From JACQXM01 sp964569425 (lineage in GTDB: Bacteria; Planctomycetota; Phycisphaerae; UBA1845), in assembly GCA_964569425.1 (NCBI GenBank), contig CAZMVD010000190.1:1-5526 (forward strand): a stretch of 5,526 nt of DNA, in the 5' to 3' direction. Of this stretch, positions 1 through 5,526 are shown piece by piece. Made by a program: the position numbers and the translations under genes. The first letter of the stretch is position 1. The number at the start of each line of letters is the position of its first letter. The notes below the pieces were generated by a model. That model did no database searches. It was not told the origin of the DNA and was given only the letters and a program-made list of their open reading frames with translations.

Positions 1-1044
1 CGATGTGGGGTTCTGCGACCCGATGCCCACGTTCTGTGCGCCGGTGCCGGCGGCCATGGCGATGTGGCCGCCGTTGTGGTTGAGGAACAGCGTCGAAGCC
101 GCATTGTTGTTCCGCGCCATGATCTCGTTGTTGTCCAGGACGACGTTCGCCCCCGCCAGACTCCCCAGGGTCAGGAACCCGCCGGTGTTGTCCGGCTGGG
201 CGTCTGTTCCGCCTTCCACGTGCAATCTGGTGCCCGGTGTGATCGTCCCGATTCCCAGGTTACCGGTGTTGGACAGGCGCATCTGCTCCACGATGCCGGT
301 TCCGGCGCTGTCTTCCATTCGAAAAGCGAGCTGCGAGTTGTAATTGCGTGTGAGCGTGTTCGGCGAACCCGCGGCCATGTACAACCAATGCTCGATCGTC
401 GCGCCGATCACCAGCGCCCGGCGCCGAGCGCCAATCGTCGTTTCGCCGACCGGTCCGAGGAGCGTATAGCTGCCGCTGGCCTCGATTTTGAACTGGGGCG
501 CAAACGTCCCCGCGCCGATGTTGCCGGAGACCACCAGGCCGTCGTTGCCGCTCACCTGCACCGGGCCGTTGTCCGCGGTGATGATTCGCCCGGCTCCGGG
601 CCCGCCGAAGTCGTAGGCTTGGTCGAGGGTTCCGACGCCCGCCGTCTTCAACGCGTACTGCGCAAACGGCGTCGATTGCAGCGCCTGCCGTGCCAACGTC
701 GTGTATGCACCTGTGCTCGCGCCCGGTCGCACGCGAATCTCGAGCCACAACGCCATGCCCATGTACGGCGAAGGTCCGAAATCCAGGTCCACCGTGAACA
801 GGCCGTTCGAAACCACGACGTCGTTCTTATTCAATAGGATCGACATCGAGTTTCCGACGGAAGCGGCATCAAACAGTTGAAAGCTGAAGTCAATCGGTCC
901 ATCCACGGGCGTACCGCCATCCTCCAGCCGACCTTGATAGGTAAAGGCGTTGCTCACCGGCGCTGCCGACCACGCCGCATGCACAAAACCCGCAACCACC
1001 GTTGCGGCCGTTACCATGCTGACCCAGTTACTGTGGATTGACAT
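1..1044 (-). CDS. Secreted fibre-like surface protein, 3' end cut by window edge
   Basis: The reading frame is open from the ATG at 1044 to position 1, giving 348 residues with no stop, so the gene continues beyond the window. The start is chosen because AGGAG lies 7 bases upstream. Residues 9-28 are hydrophobic and small-residue-rich (VTAATVVAGFVHAAWSAA), fitting a signal peptide cut near AWSA/AP, although the n-region lacks Lys or Arg. Residues 34-62 carry the FTYQGRL...FSFQLFDA opening and residues 120-131 RQALQSTPFAQY, both typical of planctomycete secreted proteins. Residues 147-176 (GGPGAGRIITADNGPV, then GLVVSGNIG) and the GNLGIG...TRLHVEGG (261-279) and QNVGIGSQNP (338-347) segments resemble the beta-rich repeats of tail-fibre and S74 (endosialidase chaperone) proteins. 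An S74 domain, if present, would be downstream. Exact function is unknown; a cell-surface structural or adhesive role is inferred. The gene diverges from the sigma-factor operon. A GTG at 1131 could add 29 residues but lacks this ribosome-binding site. Confidence 0.8.
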   Translation of the reverse strand, partial: MSIHSNWVSMVTAATVVAGFVHAAWSAAPVSNAFTYQGRLEDGGTPVDGPIDFSFQLFDAASVGNSMSILLNKNDVVVSNGLFTVDLDFGPSPYMGMALWLEIRVRPGASTGAYTTLARQALQSTPFAQYALKTAGVGTLDQAYDFGGPGAGRIITADNGPVQVSGNDGLVVSGNIGAGTFAPQFKIEASGSYTLLGPVGETTIGARRRALVIGATIEHWLYMAAGSPNTLTRNYNSQLAFRMEDSAGTGIVEQMRLSNTGNLGIGTITPGTRLHVEGGTDAQPDNTGGFLTLGSLAGANVVLDNNEIMARNNNAASTLFLNHNGGHIAMAAGTGAQNVGIGSQNPTS

Positions 1045-1051
1045 AGTGGAT

Positions 1052-1056
1052 CTCCT
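1052..1056 (-). promoter_or_regulatory. Ribosome-binding site of the surface protein gene
   Basis: On the minus strand AGGAG sits 7 bases before the ATG at 1044. It is the clearest Shine-Dalgarno sequence in the window. It decides the start against the GTG at 1131 and an internal ATG at codon 10, because the frame stays open upstream. Confidence 0.75.
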
Positions 1057-1150
1057 GTTCCTTGGTTTATTTACGAACGGCCAAGCCCGACCCGTGGGGC
1101 GGCCGCGTTCCGGCGCCGATATTGGCGTCACCCAGGGATAAGCGCAAAAA

Positions 1151-1167
1151 CCAAGGGGACCCCTTGG
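1151..1167. repeat. Perfect palindrome CCAAGGGG-A-CCCCTTGG, operator candidate
   Basis: Two perfect 8-base arms flank a single A at 1159, preceded by five A residues. The one-base centre makes a protein-binding dyad more natural than an RNA hairpin, and there is no T-tract after it to suggest a terminator. Part of the left arm with its flank (AAACCAAGG, 1148-1156) is repeated inverted as CCTTGGTTT at 1060-1068, near the ribosome-binding site of the divergent gene. This suggests a possible shared operator, but the binding protein is unknown. Confidence 0.5.
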
Positions 1168-1174
1168 AAAGCTC

Positions 1175-1220
1175 CGTTTGGTCGATTTCAAACGCACCAG
1201 CGGCCGTGGCGTTCCGGCCG
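1175..1220. repeat. Two consecutive 6-bp inverted repeats with 8-base loops
   Basis: CGTTTG (1175-1180) pairs with CAAACG (1189-1194) across an 8-base gap, and CGGCCG (1201-1206) pairs with CGGCCG (1215-1220) across another 8-base gap. Their centres and that of the palindrome at 1159 are spaced about 25-26 bases apart. Each arm alone is short enough to occur by chance in GC-rich DNA, so this is a weak structural call. They may be operator half-sites or small hairpins upstream of the sigma promoter. Confidence 0.25.
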
Positions 1221-1301
1221 GCTGGTTCTTTCCGGCGCGGTCGGGGAGGACGCGGGGGGTTATCGGCCTTTCGTGAGCCGTTGGGCCGTCAACCCGTGAA
1301 G

Positions 1302-1330
1302 TTGGGTTGGAAACGAAACGTGGCTACAAT
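1302..1330 (+). promoter_or_regulatory. Candidate sigma-70-type promoter for the sigma-kinase-folD operon
   Basis: TACAAT at 1325-1330 matches the -10 consensus in five of six positions. TTGGGT at 1302-1307 matches the first three bases of the -35 consensus, with a 17-base spacer. Transcription would start near 1337, giving a leader of about 28 bases before the ATG at 1365 and excluding the alternative ATG at 1329. Planctomycete promoters are poorly defined, so this is a by-eye proposal. Confidence 0.35.
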
Positions 1331-1364
1331 GGTGAAGGTGCGCAGCGACACCTGGGGCCGCTTC

Positions 1365-1940
1365 ATGAGCGATAATGCCGACGACGCTACACAGCTCTTG
1401 CATGCCTTTGGCCGCGGTGAGCCCGAAGCCGCGGAGAGGCTTTTGCCCCTCGTTTACGAGGAACTTCGATCCCTGGCCGCCGGTTACTTTCGCCAGGAAC
1501 GTCCAGATCACACGCTGGAGCCTACCGCCCTCGTGCATGAGGCGTTTATGCGGCTCGTCGACCAGACGGCTGTTGCCTGGAAGGACCGCACCCATTTCTT
1601 TGCCGTCGCGGCGACCGCGATGCGGCACATCCTGACCGACCATGCCCGGAAGCGCAACGCTGCGAAGCGCGGGGGGAACTGGGACCGAATCACCCTTGAT
1701 GACGCGGTGACTCCGCCGGTGGAGTCGTCTATCGACATTGTCGCGCTGGACAACGCACTGACCAAGTTGGCTGCGCTGGACATCCGCAAACACCGGGTCG
1801 TCGAGCTTCGTTTCTTCGGGGGCCTGACCGTCGACGACGTCGCCCAGGTGCTCGACGTTTCCCGCACGACCGTAGAGGGCGACTGGCGCGGTGCCAAAGC
1901 GTGGCTCAGCCTCGAACTGAGCAAAGAGGACCGCGAATGA
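1365..1940 (+). CDS. ECF-type sigma factor, Sig-70_X6 / sigma70_ECF family
   Basis: This encodes a 191-residue sigma factor that would direct RNA polymerase to a specific promoter set. Region 2 covers about residues 8-95 and includes LEPTALVHEAFMRLV (51-65) and THFFAVAATAMRHILTDHAR (76-95), followed by KRGG (101-104); these are hallmarks of the family that accompanies Ser/Thr kinases in Planctomycetes and Acidobacteria. Region 4 (about 125-185) ends in a helix-turn-helix, LTVDDVAQVLDVSRTTVEGD (154-173), then WRGAKAWL. Length is close to the family's usual 180-190. The start at 1365 gives a family-like N-terminus; an ATG at 1329 would add 12 residues and falls before the predicted transcript start. 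The Shine-Dalgarno is weak (GGGG at 1354-1357). Region 2.2 has EPTA instead of the common acidic DAED motif, with Thr54 in the middle. No anti-sigma factor is adjacent; the overlapping kinase is the likely regulator. Target promoters are unknown. Confidence 0.93.
   Translation: MSDNADDATQLLHAFGRGEPEAAERLLPLVYEELRSLAAGYFRQERPDHTLEPTALVHEAFMRLVDQTAVAWKDRTHFFAVAATAMRHILTDHARKRNAAKRGGNWDRITLDDAVTPPVESSIDIVALDNALTKLAALDIRKHRVVELRFFGGLTVDDVAQVLDVSRTTVEGDWRGAKAWLSLELSKEDRE
1923..1940 (+). promoter_or_regulatory. Kinase ribosome-binding site and ATGA stop/start overlap
   Basis: AAAGAGGA at 1923-1930 lies 6 bases before the ATG at 1937, inside the last codons of the sigma gene. The ATG overlaps the sigma gene's TGA (1938-1940) in an ATGA. 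This decides the kinase start over the in-frame GTG at 1901 and implies translational coupling, which would keep the two proteins at linked levels. Confidence 0.75.
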
Positions 1941-4831
1941 CGCCCGAGCGTTTTCAGCAGGTCATGGCCGTTTTCGAGCGCGCCTGCGCACTGGACGGTC
2001 CGGCACGCGGCGCGTATCTCGACGAAGCCTGTGGCGGGGACGTTGAACTGCGCCGCGAGGTTGAAGCTCTGCTCGCACACGACGAAGGTCCGATCGAGCC
2101 GATGAAGGTCGCCGTCGGCGGGGGGGCGCGCGTGTTGGCGGCGGAAATCGCGCGCGTCGATGCGGCGCACGCCGACCGGCTGCCCCCGGTCATCGGGCGA
2201 TATCGTGTCCTTCGCAGAGTCGGCGAAGGAGGCATGGGTACGGTCTACGAGGCGGAGCAGGATAACCCCCGTCGCACCGTGGCCCTCAAGGTCATCCGGC
2301 CCGGGCTGACCTCGCGGCAGCTTCTCAAGCGCTTCGAGCTCGAGGCGCAGTTGCTGGGCCGATTGCAACATCCGGGCATCGCCCAGATTTTCGACGCGGG
2401 CACCGCCGACACCGGTTACGGACTCCAACCCTACTTTGCGATGGAATTCGTTCGCGGCCGCACGCTCACCGAGTACGCACGGCACCGCACGCTGGGCACC
2501 CGCGACCGTCTCGCGCTGATGGGGCAGGTATGCGATGCCGTCCACCACGCGCACCAGAAGGGCATCATTCATCGCGACCTCAAACCGGGGAACATTCTGG
2601 TGGTGGATCGGGACGGATCCGGCGCCTCGGTGGTGGCGCGCCCGTCGTCCCTCGGGTCCTTCGGGCAGGTGAAAATCCTTGACTTCGGCGTGGCGCGGGC
2701 CACCGACGCCGACCTGCAACTGACCACTCAGCAGACTGACGTTGGCCAGCTCGTCGGCACCATCCCTTACATGAGCCCGGAACAGGTCGTCGGCAACCCA
2801 GCCGAACTAGACCTGCGCTCGGATATCTACGCCCTCGGCGTTGTCCTTTACGAACTGCTGGCGGAACGGCTGCCCTACGACATTCGCCATAAGCCGATTG
2901 CCGAGGCCGCCCGCGTCATCGGCGAGGTCGACCCCACTCCCTTGAGTTCGGTCAGCAAGGTCTTTCGCGGCGACATCGACACCATCGTCGCCAAGGCCTT
3001 GGAGAAGCAGAAGGAACGGCGTTACGCCTCCGCCGCCGATTTAGGTGCCGACATCGACCGCTACCTTCGCGATGAACCGATCGTGGCGCGGCCGGCGGGC
3101 ACCTGGTACCAGTTGCGCAAGTTCGCACGGCGCAACACCGGACTGGTCGGCGGCGTGGCCGCCGCCTTCATCGTCCTGATCCTCGGCGTGGTCGGAACCA
3201 GCATCAGCCTTTTTCGCGCGGTCGCTGCTGAAAAACTAGCCGCCAACCGACTGGCCGAGGTCACCGTCGCGAAGGAGCAGGCCGAGCGTGAATCGCTCAA
3301 AGCCAACCAGATCAGCCGGTTTTTGCAGAACATGCTGGCCTCCGTCGATCCGAAGTCCGGGGGAGCCCGGGAGGTGACGGTCAAGGAAGTGCTCGATCGC
3401 GCCGCCGCCGGCGACGATAAGGCGTTGGCCGACCAACCTGCCGTCCGAGCCGACATCCATCGAACCATCGGCGACGCCTATCGAGCCCTGGGCGAGTACG
3501 CCTCCGCAGAAACCCAGTTGCGCCGCGCCCTCGAACTCGCCGAGCAAGCTTACGGGCCGGACCACGAGGAAACGGGCCGCGCCGCGGGAACGCTCGGACT
3601 GCTCTACTGGGAAAACAACAACCACGCTGCTGCCGAGCCGCTCTACCGGCGTGAATTGGAGGTCTTCCGTCGCCTGCACGGACCCGATCACGAGCGAGTG
3701 GGGGTGGCCCTCGATCATCTAGGCCAATTGCTTATGGCGCAGGGACGGCTGGAAGAATCGGAACCGGTGGTGCGCGAAGGCATGCGCGTCCTTCGCGCCT
3801 CGCTGGGCGACGATGACCCCAAGGTGGGCACGATCACCAACAATCTCGGCCGAGTGCTCGCGCACCGCGGACAGGTGCAGGAAGCCGAGGACCTCATTCG
3901 CCAGGCGCTTGCGATTCGCCGTCGAGTGCTTCCGCCGGAGCACCCCAACATTGCGACCAGCCTTTTCGATCTGGCGCTGATCTGCAAAGACCGGGGCCGG
4001 CTGGAGGAAGCAGCCCCGCTCTTTGCCGAGGCCCTGGCCATCAATCGCCACGCGCTCGGTGCCGATCACCCCCACGTCGCCGCGATCGCCAGCTTCTACG
4101 GCCGCCTGCTCACACAGATGGGTCGTTACGATGAGGCCGAAGTGCTGCACCGCGACGCGCTGCGCATCGACCGTCTGGTTTTCGGCGCGGTTCACCCATT
4201 CGTCGCGCGCAGTCTCGACGGACTGGCGGAGTGCATCGCGGCGCGCGGCGACGCCGCGGAAGGTGAGGCCCTTTACCGCGAGGTGCTCGCCATGCGCATC
4301 CAGACCCAGGGCGATCACATCAACACCGCCACCGCGCAGCTTGCCCTGGCCCGCCTGCTCAGCGCGCGCGGCGCTGATGAAGAGGCCCTCACGCTGCTGC
4401 GCGATTCGCTGCGCATTTGGCGCGACAAGCAGGGCGAGGGGAACTTCCGACTGGACGGCGTGCTTGTCACCCTTTCCGAAACGCTCATGAAGCAGCAACA
4501 CTACGAGGAAGCCGAGCGGGAACTGCGCAGAACCATCGAGGCACGCAGCCGCGAGACGTCCGACCGCGACGATTACGTTCTGCACTGGACCGGCCTGTTG
4601 GGCAAGTGTCTTACGCTTCAGGGGCGGTATGCCGACGCCGAGCCGCTGTTGCTCCGGTATTACCGCGAGGCGGTCGAGCGAGAGGGCGTCAAGCAGGAGA
4701 TCATCGACACCGGTCGGACTCGCCTGCTGGACCTGTATCGTGCCATGGGCCGGGAGGCTGATGCGGCGCGCCTGTTGAACGAAAAGACCGCGACGGCCAC
4801 TGTTCAGCCTGTCGGCGAAACCAATCCATGA
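1937..4831 (+). CDS. Transmembrane Ser/Thr protein kinase with C-terminal TPR array
   Basis: This 964-residue protein has four parts. An N-terminal segment (1-85) begins TPERFQQVMAVFERA, usual in planctomycete kinases. The Hanks-type kinase domain (about 89-376) has all key residues: glycine loop GEGGMGTVY (96-104), ATP-anchoring Lys118 in VALKVI, helix-C Glu136, HRDLKPGN (212-219) with catalytic Asp214 and Asn219, DFG (249-251), SPE (280-282) and Asp296. It is an RD kinase, so activation-loop phosphorylation is likely, with Thr263, Thr264 and Thr267 as candidates. One hydrophobic segment (about 402-426), preceded by RKFARR, predicts a cytoplasmic kinase and an external C-terminus. A charged helical linker (427-460) then leads to about ten TPR-like units (504-950), for protein binding. 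A Ser-rich insertion of about 17 residues (226-243) precedes DFG. The gene overlaps the sigma gene upstream and folD downstream by ATGA. Its substrate is inferred to be the sigma factor. Confidence 0.95.
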   Translation: MTPERFQQVMAVFERACALDGPARGAYLDEACGGDVELRREVEALLAHDEGPIEPMKVAVGGGARVLAAEIARVDAAHADRLPPVIGRYRVLRRVGEGGMGTVYEAEQDNPRRTVALKVIRPGLTSRQLLKRFELEAQLLGRLQHPGIAQIFDAGTADTGYGLQPYFAMEFVRGRTLTEYARHRTLGTRDRLALMGQVCDAVHHAHQKGIIHRDLKPGNILVVDRDGSGASVVARPSSLGSFGQVKILDFGVARATDADLQLTTQQTDVGQLVGTIPYMSPEQVVGNPAELDLRSDIYALGVVLYELLAERLPYDIRHKPIAEAARVIGEVDPTPLSSVSKVFRGDIDTIVAKALEKQKERRYASAADLGADIDRYLRDEPIVARPAGTWYQLRKFARRNTGLVGGVAAAFIVLILGVVGTSISLFRAVAAEKLAANRLAEVTVAKEQAERESLKANQISRFLQNMLASVDPKSGGAREVTVKEVLDRAAAGDDKALADQPAVRADIHRTIGDAYRALGEYASAETQLRRALELAEQAYGPDHEETGRAAGTLGLLYWENNNHAAAEPLYRRELEVFRRLHGPDHERVGVALDHLGQLLMAQGRLEESEPVVREGMRVLRASLGDDDPKVGTITNNLGRVLAHRGQVQEAEDLIRQALAIRRRVLPPEHPNIATSLFDLALICKDRGRLEEAAPLFAEALAINRHALGADHPHVAAIASFYGRLLTQMGRYDEAEVLHRDALRIDRLVFGAVHPFVARSLDGLAECIAARGDAAEGEALYREVLAMRIQTQGDHINTATAQLALARLLSARGADEEALTLLRDSLRIWRDKQGEGNFRLDGVLVTLSETLMKQQHYEEAERELRRTIEARSRETSDRDDYVLHWTGLLGKCLTLQGRYADAEPLLLRYYREAVEREGVKQEIIDTGRTRLLDLYRAMGREADAARLLNEKTATATVQPVGETNP
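3140..3214 (+). other. Transmembrane segment of the kinase (residues 402-426)
   Basis: About 25 mostly hydrophobic residues, centred on AAAFIVLILGVVG, follow the basic stretch RKFARR (394-399). By the positive-inside rule, this places the kinase domain in the cytoplasm and the TPR region across the membrane. It is the only clear membrane span in the protein. Confidence 0.85.
3446..4786 (+). repeat. Array of about ten 42-residue TPR units inside the kinase gene
   Basis: Units of the kinesin-light-chain/TPR_12 type run at a constant 42-residue (126-base) period: 504-545, 546-587, 588-629, 630-671, 672-713 and 714-755. They are followed by a 41-residue unit (756-796), a 42-residue unit (797-838), and diverged units to about 950. 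Most of the early units end in a cap of the form G-x-D-H-x-x (DHEE, DHER, DDPK, EHPN, DHPH, VHPF). The unit core is like GRYDEAEVLHRDALRI. The array is protein-level repetition; I see no long identical DNA repeats. Confidence 0.85.
4828..4831 (+). promoter_or_regulatory. ATGA overlap coupling kinase stop and folD start
   Basis: The kinase TGA (4829-4831) shares bases with the folD ATG (4828-4830). The 15 bases before the ATG contain no convincing ribosome-binding sequence, so folD translation would depend on ribosomes finishing the kinase. If the true start is 4843, the genes would be separated by 11 bases instead. Confidence 0.6.
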
Positions 4832-5526
4832 ATGTCCATAACATGGCTCAGTTGATGGACGGCGCAGCGCTCGCGCACCGCCTGCGCGACGATCTCCGTT
4901 CCCGCGTGCAGGCGCTCCGCGAGCAAACGGGCGTCGTGCCGTGCCTCGCCACCCTGCTCGTCGGCAGTCACCCGGCCTCCGCCGCCTACGTACGCATGAA
5001 ACGCAAGCGCTGCCAGGAAGTCGGCATCCATCCGCGCTGCCTGGAGCTTCCCGCCGGTGCCGGCACCGAAGAGGTTGTGGCGGAAGTCGCCGCGCTCGGC
5101 ACTGACCCGTCGGTTCACGCCATACTCGTGCAGCATCCGGTGCCCCAGCCGATCGATCGGCGCGCCGTTTTCGAAGCCATTCCGCTGGCCAAAGACGTGG
5201 ACGGCGTCAGTTCCGCCGCGCTGGGCCGCGCCATACTGGGCATGCCCGCCGCGGTGCCCTGCACCCCCAAGGGCATCATGCTGCTTCTTCAGGAATACGG
5301 CGTGGCACTCCGGGGAGCCGATGCGGTGGTCATCGGTCGCAGCCCGATCCTCGGACGACCGATGGCCTCGATGCTCATCAATGCCCATGCCACTGTGACC
5401 CTCTGTCACTCGCACACCAAGGATCTGCCAGCCATCATCGCCCGCGCCGACGTGCTTATTGCCGCCGTCGGGCGACCGCGTTTCGTGCAGGGATCGTGGA
5501 TCAAACCCGGCGCCGTGGTCATCGAT
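4828..5526 (+). CDS. folD: FolD: methylene-THF dehydrogenase / methenyl-THF cyclohydrolase, 3' end cut
   Basis: FolD is a cytoplasmic bifunctional enzyme of one-carbon metabolism. It oxidises 5,10-methylene-tetrahydrofolate with NADP+ to 5,10-methenyl-tetrahydrofolate and hydrolyses this to 10-formyl-tetrahydrofolate for purine and formyl-methionine synthesis. The 233 residues present, of a usual 280-300, contain LVGSHPASAAYVRMKRKRC (44-62) with catalytic Tyr54 and Lys58, VQHPVP (101-106) with Gln102, KDVDG (122-126) with Asp125, PCTPKGIMLLL (144-154), and the Rossmann nucleotide loop VVIGRSPILGRPMA (167-180). The frame is still open at the window end, at PGAVVID, which in complete family members is followed by the last roughly 50-60 residues. 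VQHPVP replaces the more common VQLPLP. The ATG at 4828 overlaps the kinase stop as ATGA; no Shine-Dalgarno is visible, so reinitiation after the kinase is inferred. ATGs at 4843 and 4855 are possible alternative starts. Identification is firm; the start is less so. Confidence 0.96.
   Translation, partial: MNVHNMAQLMDGAALAHRLRDDLRSRVQALREQTGVVPCLATLLVGSHPASAAYVRMKRKRCQEVGIHPRCLELPAGAGTEEVVAEVAALGTDPSVHAILVQHPVPQPIDRRAVFEAIPLAKDVDGVSSAALGRAILGMPAAVPCTPKGIMLLLQEYGVALRGADAVVIGRSPILGRPMASMLINAHATVTLCHSHTKDLPAIIARADVLIAAVGRPRFVQGSWIKPGAVVID

Larger units (their letters stand above)
1045..1364. other. Divergent intergenic region between surface gene and sigma operon
   Basis: About 320 bases separate the two divergent starts, and I see no convincing gene in them. 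Although the sigma-factor frame is open leftward to 1062, the encoded residues there are low-complexity Gly/Arg-rich and do not match the sigma family. From left to right the region holds the surface gene's ribosome-binding site (1052-1056), a CCTTGGTTT half-site (1060-1068), a perfect palindrome (1151-1167), two small dyads (1175-1194 and 1201-1220), a GC-rich stretch with six G at 1254-1259, and a candidate promoter (1302-1330). No -35/-10 pair stood out for the minus-strand gene. Confidence 0.7.

Noticed and set aside
64..837. A 257-codon plus-strand open frame opposite the surface protein gene
   Set aside because: The Arg-rich product has no recognisable domain, while the minus-strand frame has a signal peptide, a ribosome-binding site and planctomycete surface-protein motifs.
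1085..1111. ECF-like promoter on the minus strand, GGAAC then 16 bases then TCGGGC
   Set aside because: Only the GGAAC box resembles an ECF -35; the -10 part is not convincing and GGAAC is common in this composition.
1151..1220. Intrinsic terminator formed by the palindrome and dyads
   Set aside because: No T-tract follows on either strand, the perfect palindrome has a one-base centre, and the region lies between two divergent gene starts, where no terminator is expected.
1062..1364. A longer sigma factor starting at 1062
   Set aside because: The added 101 residues are low-complexity Gly/Arg-rich, unlike any part of the family, and would overlap the palindromes and the candidate promoter.
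1901..1936. GTG start for the kinase 12 codons earlier
   Set aside because: The ATG at 1937 has a well-spaced AAAGAGGA, an ATGA overlap and the family-like N-terminus TPERFQQV.
1508..2719. A 403-codon open frame on the minus strand antisense to the sigma and kinase genes
   Set aside because: It lies opposite two well-supported genes, its product is Arg/His-rich with no recognisable domain, and long antisense frames are expected in GC-rich DNA with strong wobble bias.
3719..4585. A 288-codon minus-strand open frame opposite the TPR region
   Set aside because: It mirrors the TPR coding region; its apparent periodicity is the shadow of the 126-base repeat, and there is no start signal or domain.

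Overview
The window is GC-rich and reads most naturally as a piece of a Planctomycetota chromosome, possibly class Phycisphaerae. I infer this from three things: a short ECF-type sigma factor of the Sig-70_X6 kind (LEPTALVHEAF and KRGG motifs), a membrane Ser/Thr kinase with a long TPR tail that directly follows it, and a secreted fibre-like protein with the FTYQGRL...FQLFDA opening common in that phylum. The taxonomic call is family-based pattern recognition, not a database result.

Layout: (1) Positions 1-1044, minus strand: the first 348 codons of a secreted, repeat-rich surface or fibre-like protein whose C-terminus lies outside the window. (2) Positions 1045-1364: a divergent intergenic region of about 320 bases. 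It holds a good ribosome-binding site for the minus-strand gene, a perfect 8-bp-arm palindrome followed by two weaker dyads, and a plausible housekeeping-type promoter for the rightward operon. (3) Positions 1365-1940, plus: a 191-residue ECF-like sigma factor. (4) Positions 1937-4831, plus: a 964-residue transmembrane Ser/Thr protein kinase with about ten TPR-like units. (5) Positions 4828-5526, plus: the first 233 codons of FolD, the bifunctional methylene-tetrahydrofolate dehydrogenase/cyclohydrolase, cut by the window end.

The three rightward genes are joined by two ATGA stop/start overlaps (1937-1940 and 4828-4831), so they look like one transcript with translational coupling. Sigma factor and kinase form a likely signalling pair: the TPR region, predicted to be outside the cytoplasmic membrane, would sense a partner, and the cytoplasmic kinase would act on the sigma factor. 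The sigma factor carries EPTA, with a threonine, where many ECF sigmas carry the acidic DAED motif of region 2.2. This resembles the logic of ECF sigmas activated by threonine phosphorylation. The tight coupling of a one-carbon metabolism gene, folD, to this pair is the less expected part of the arrangement. I see no RNA genes, insertion sequences, CRISPR arrays or clear intrinsic terminators.
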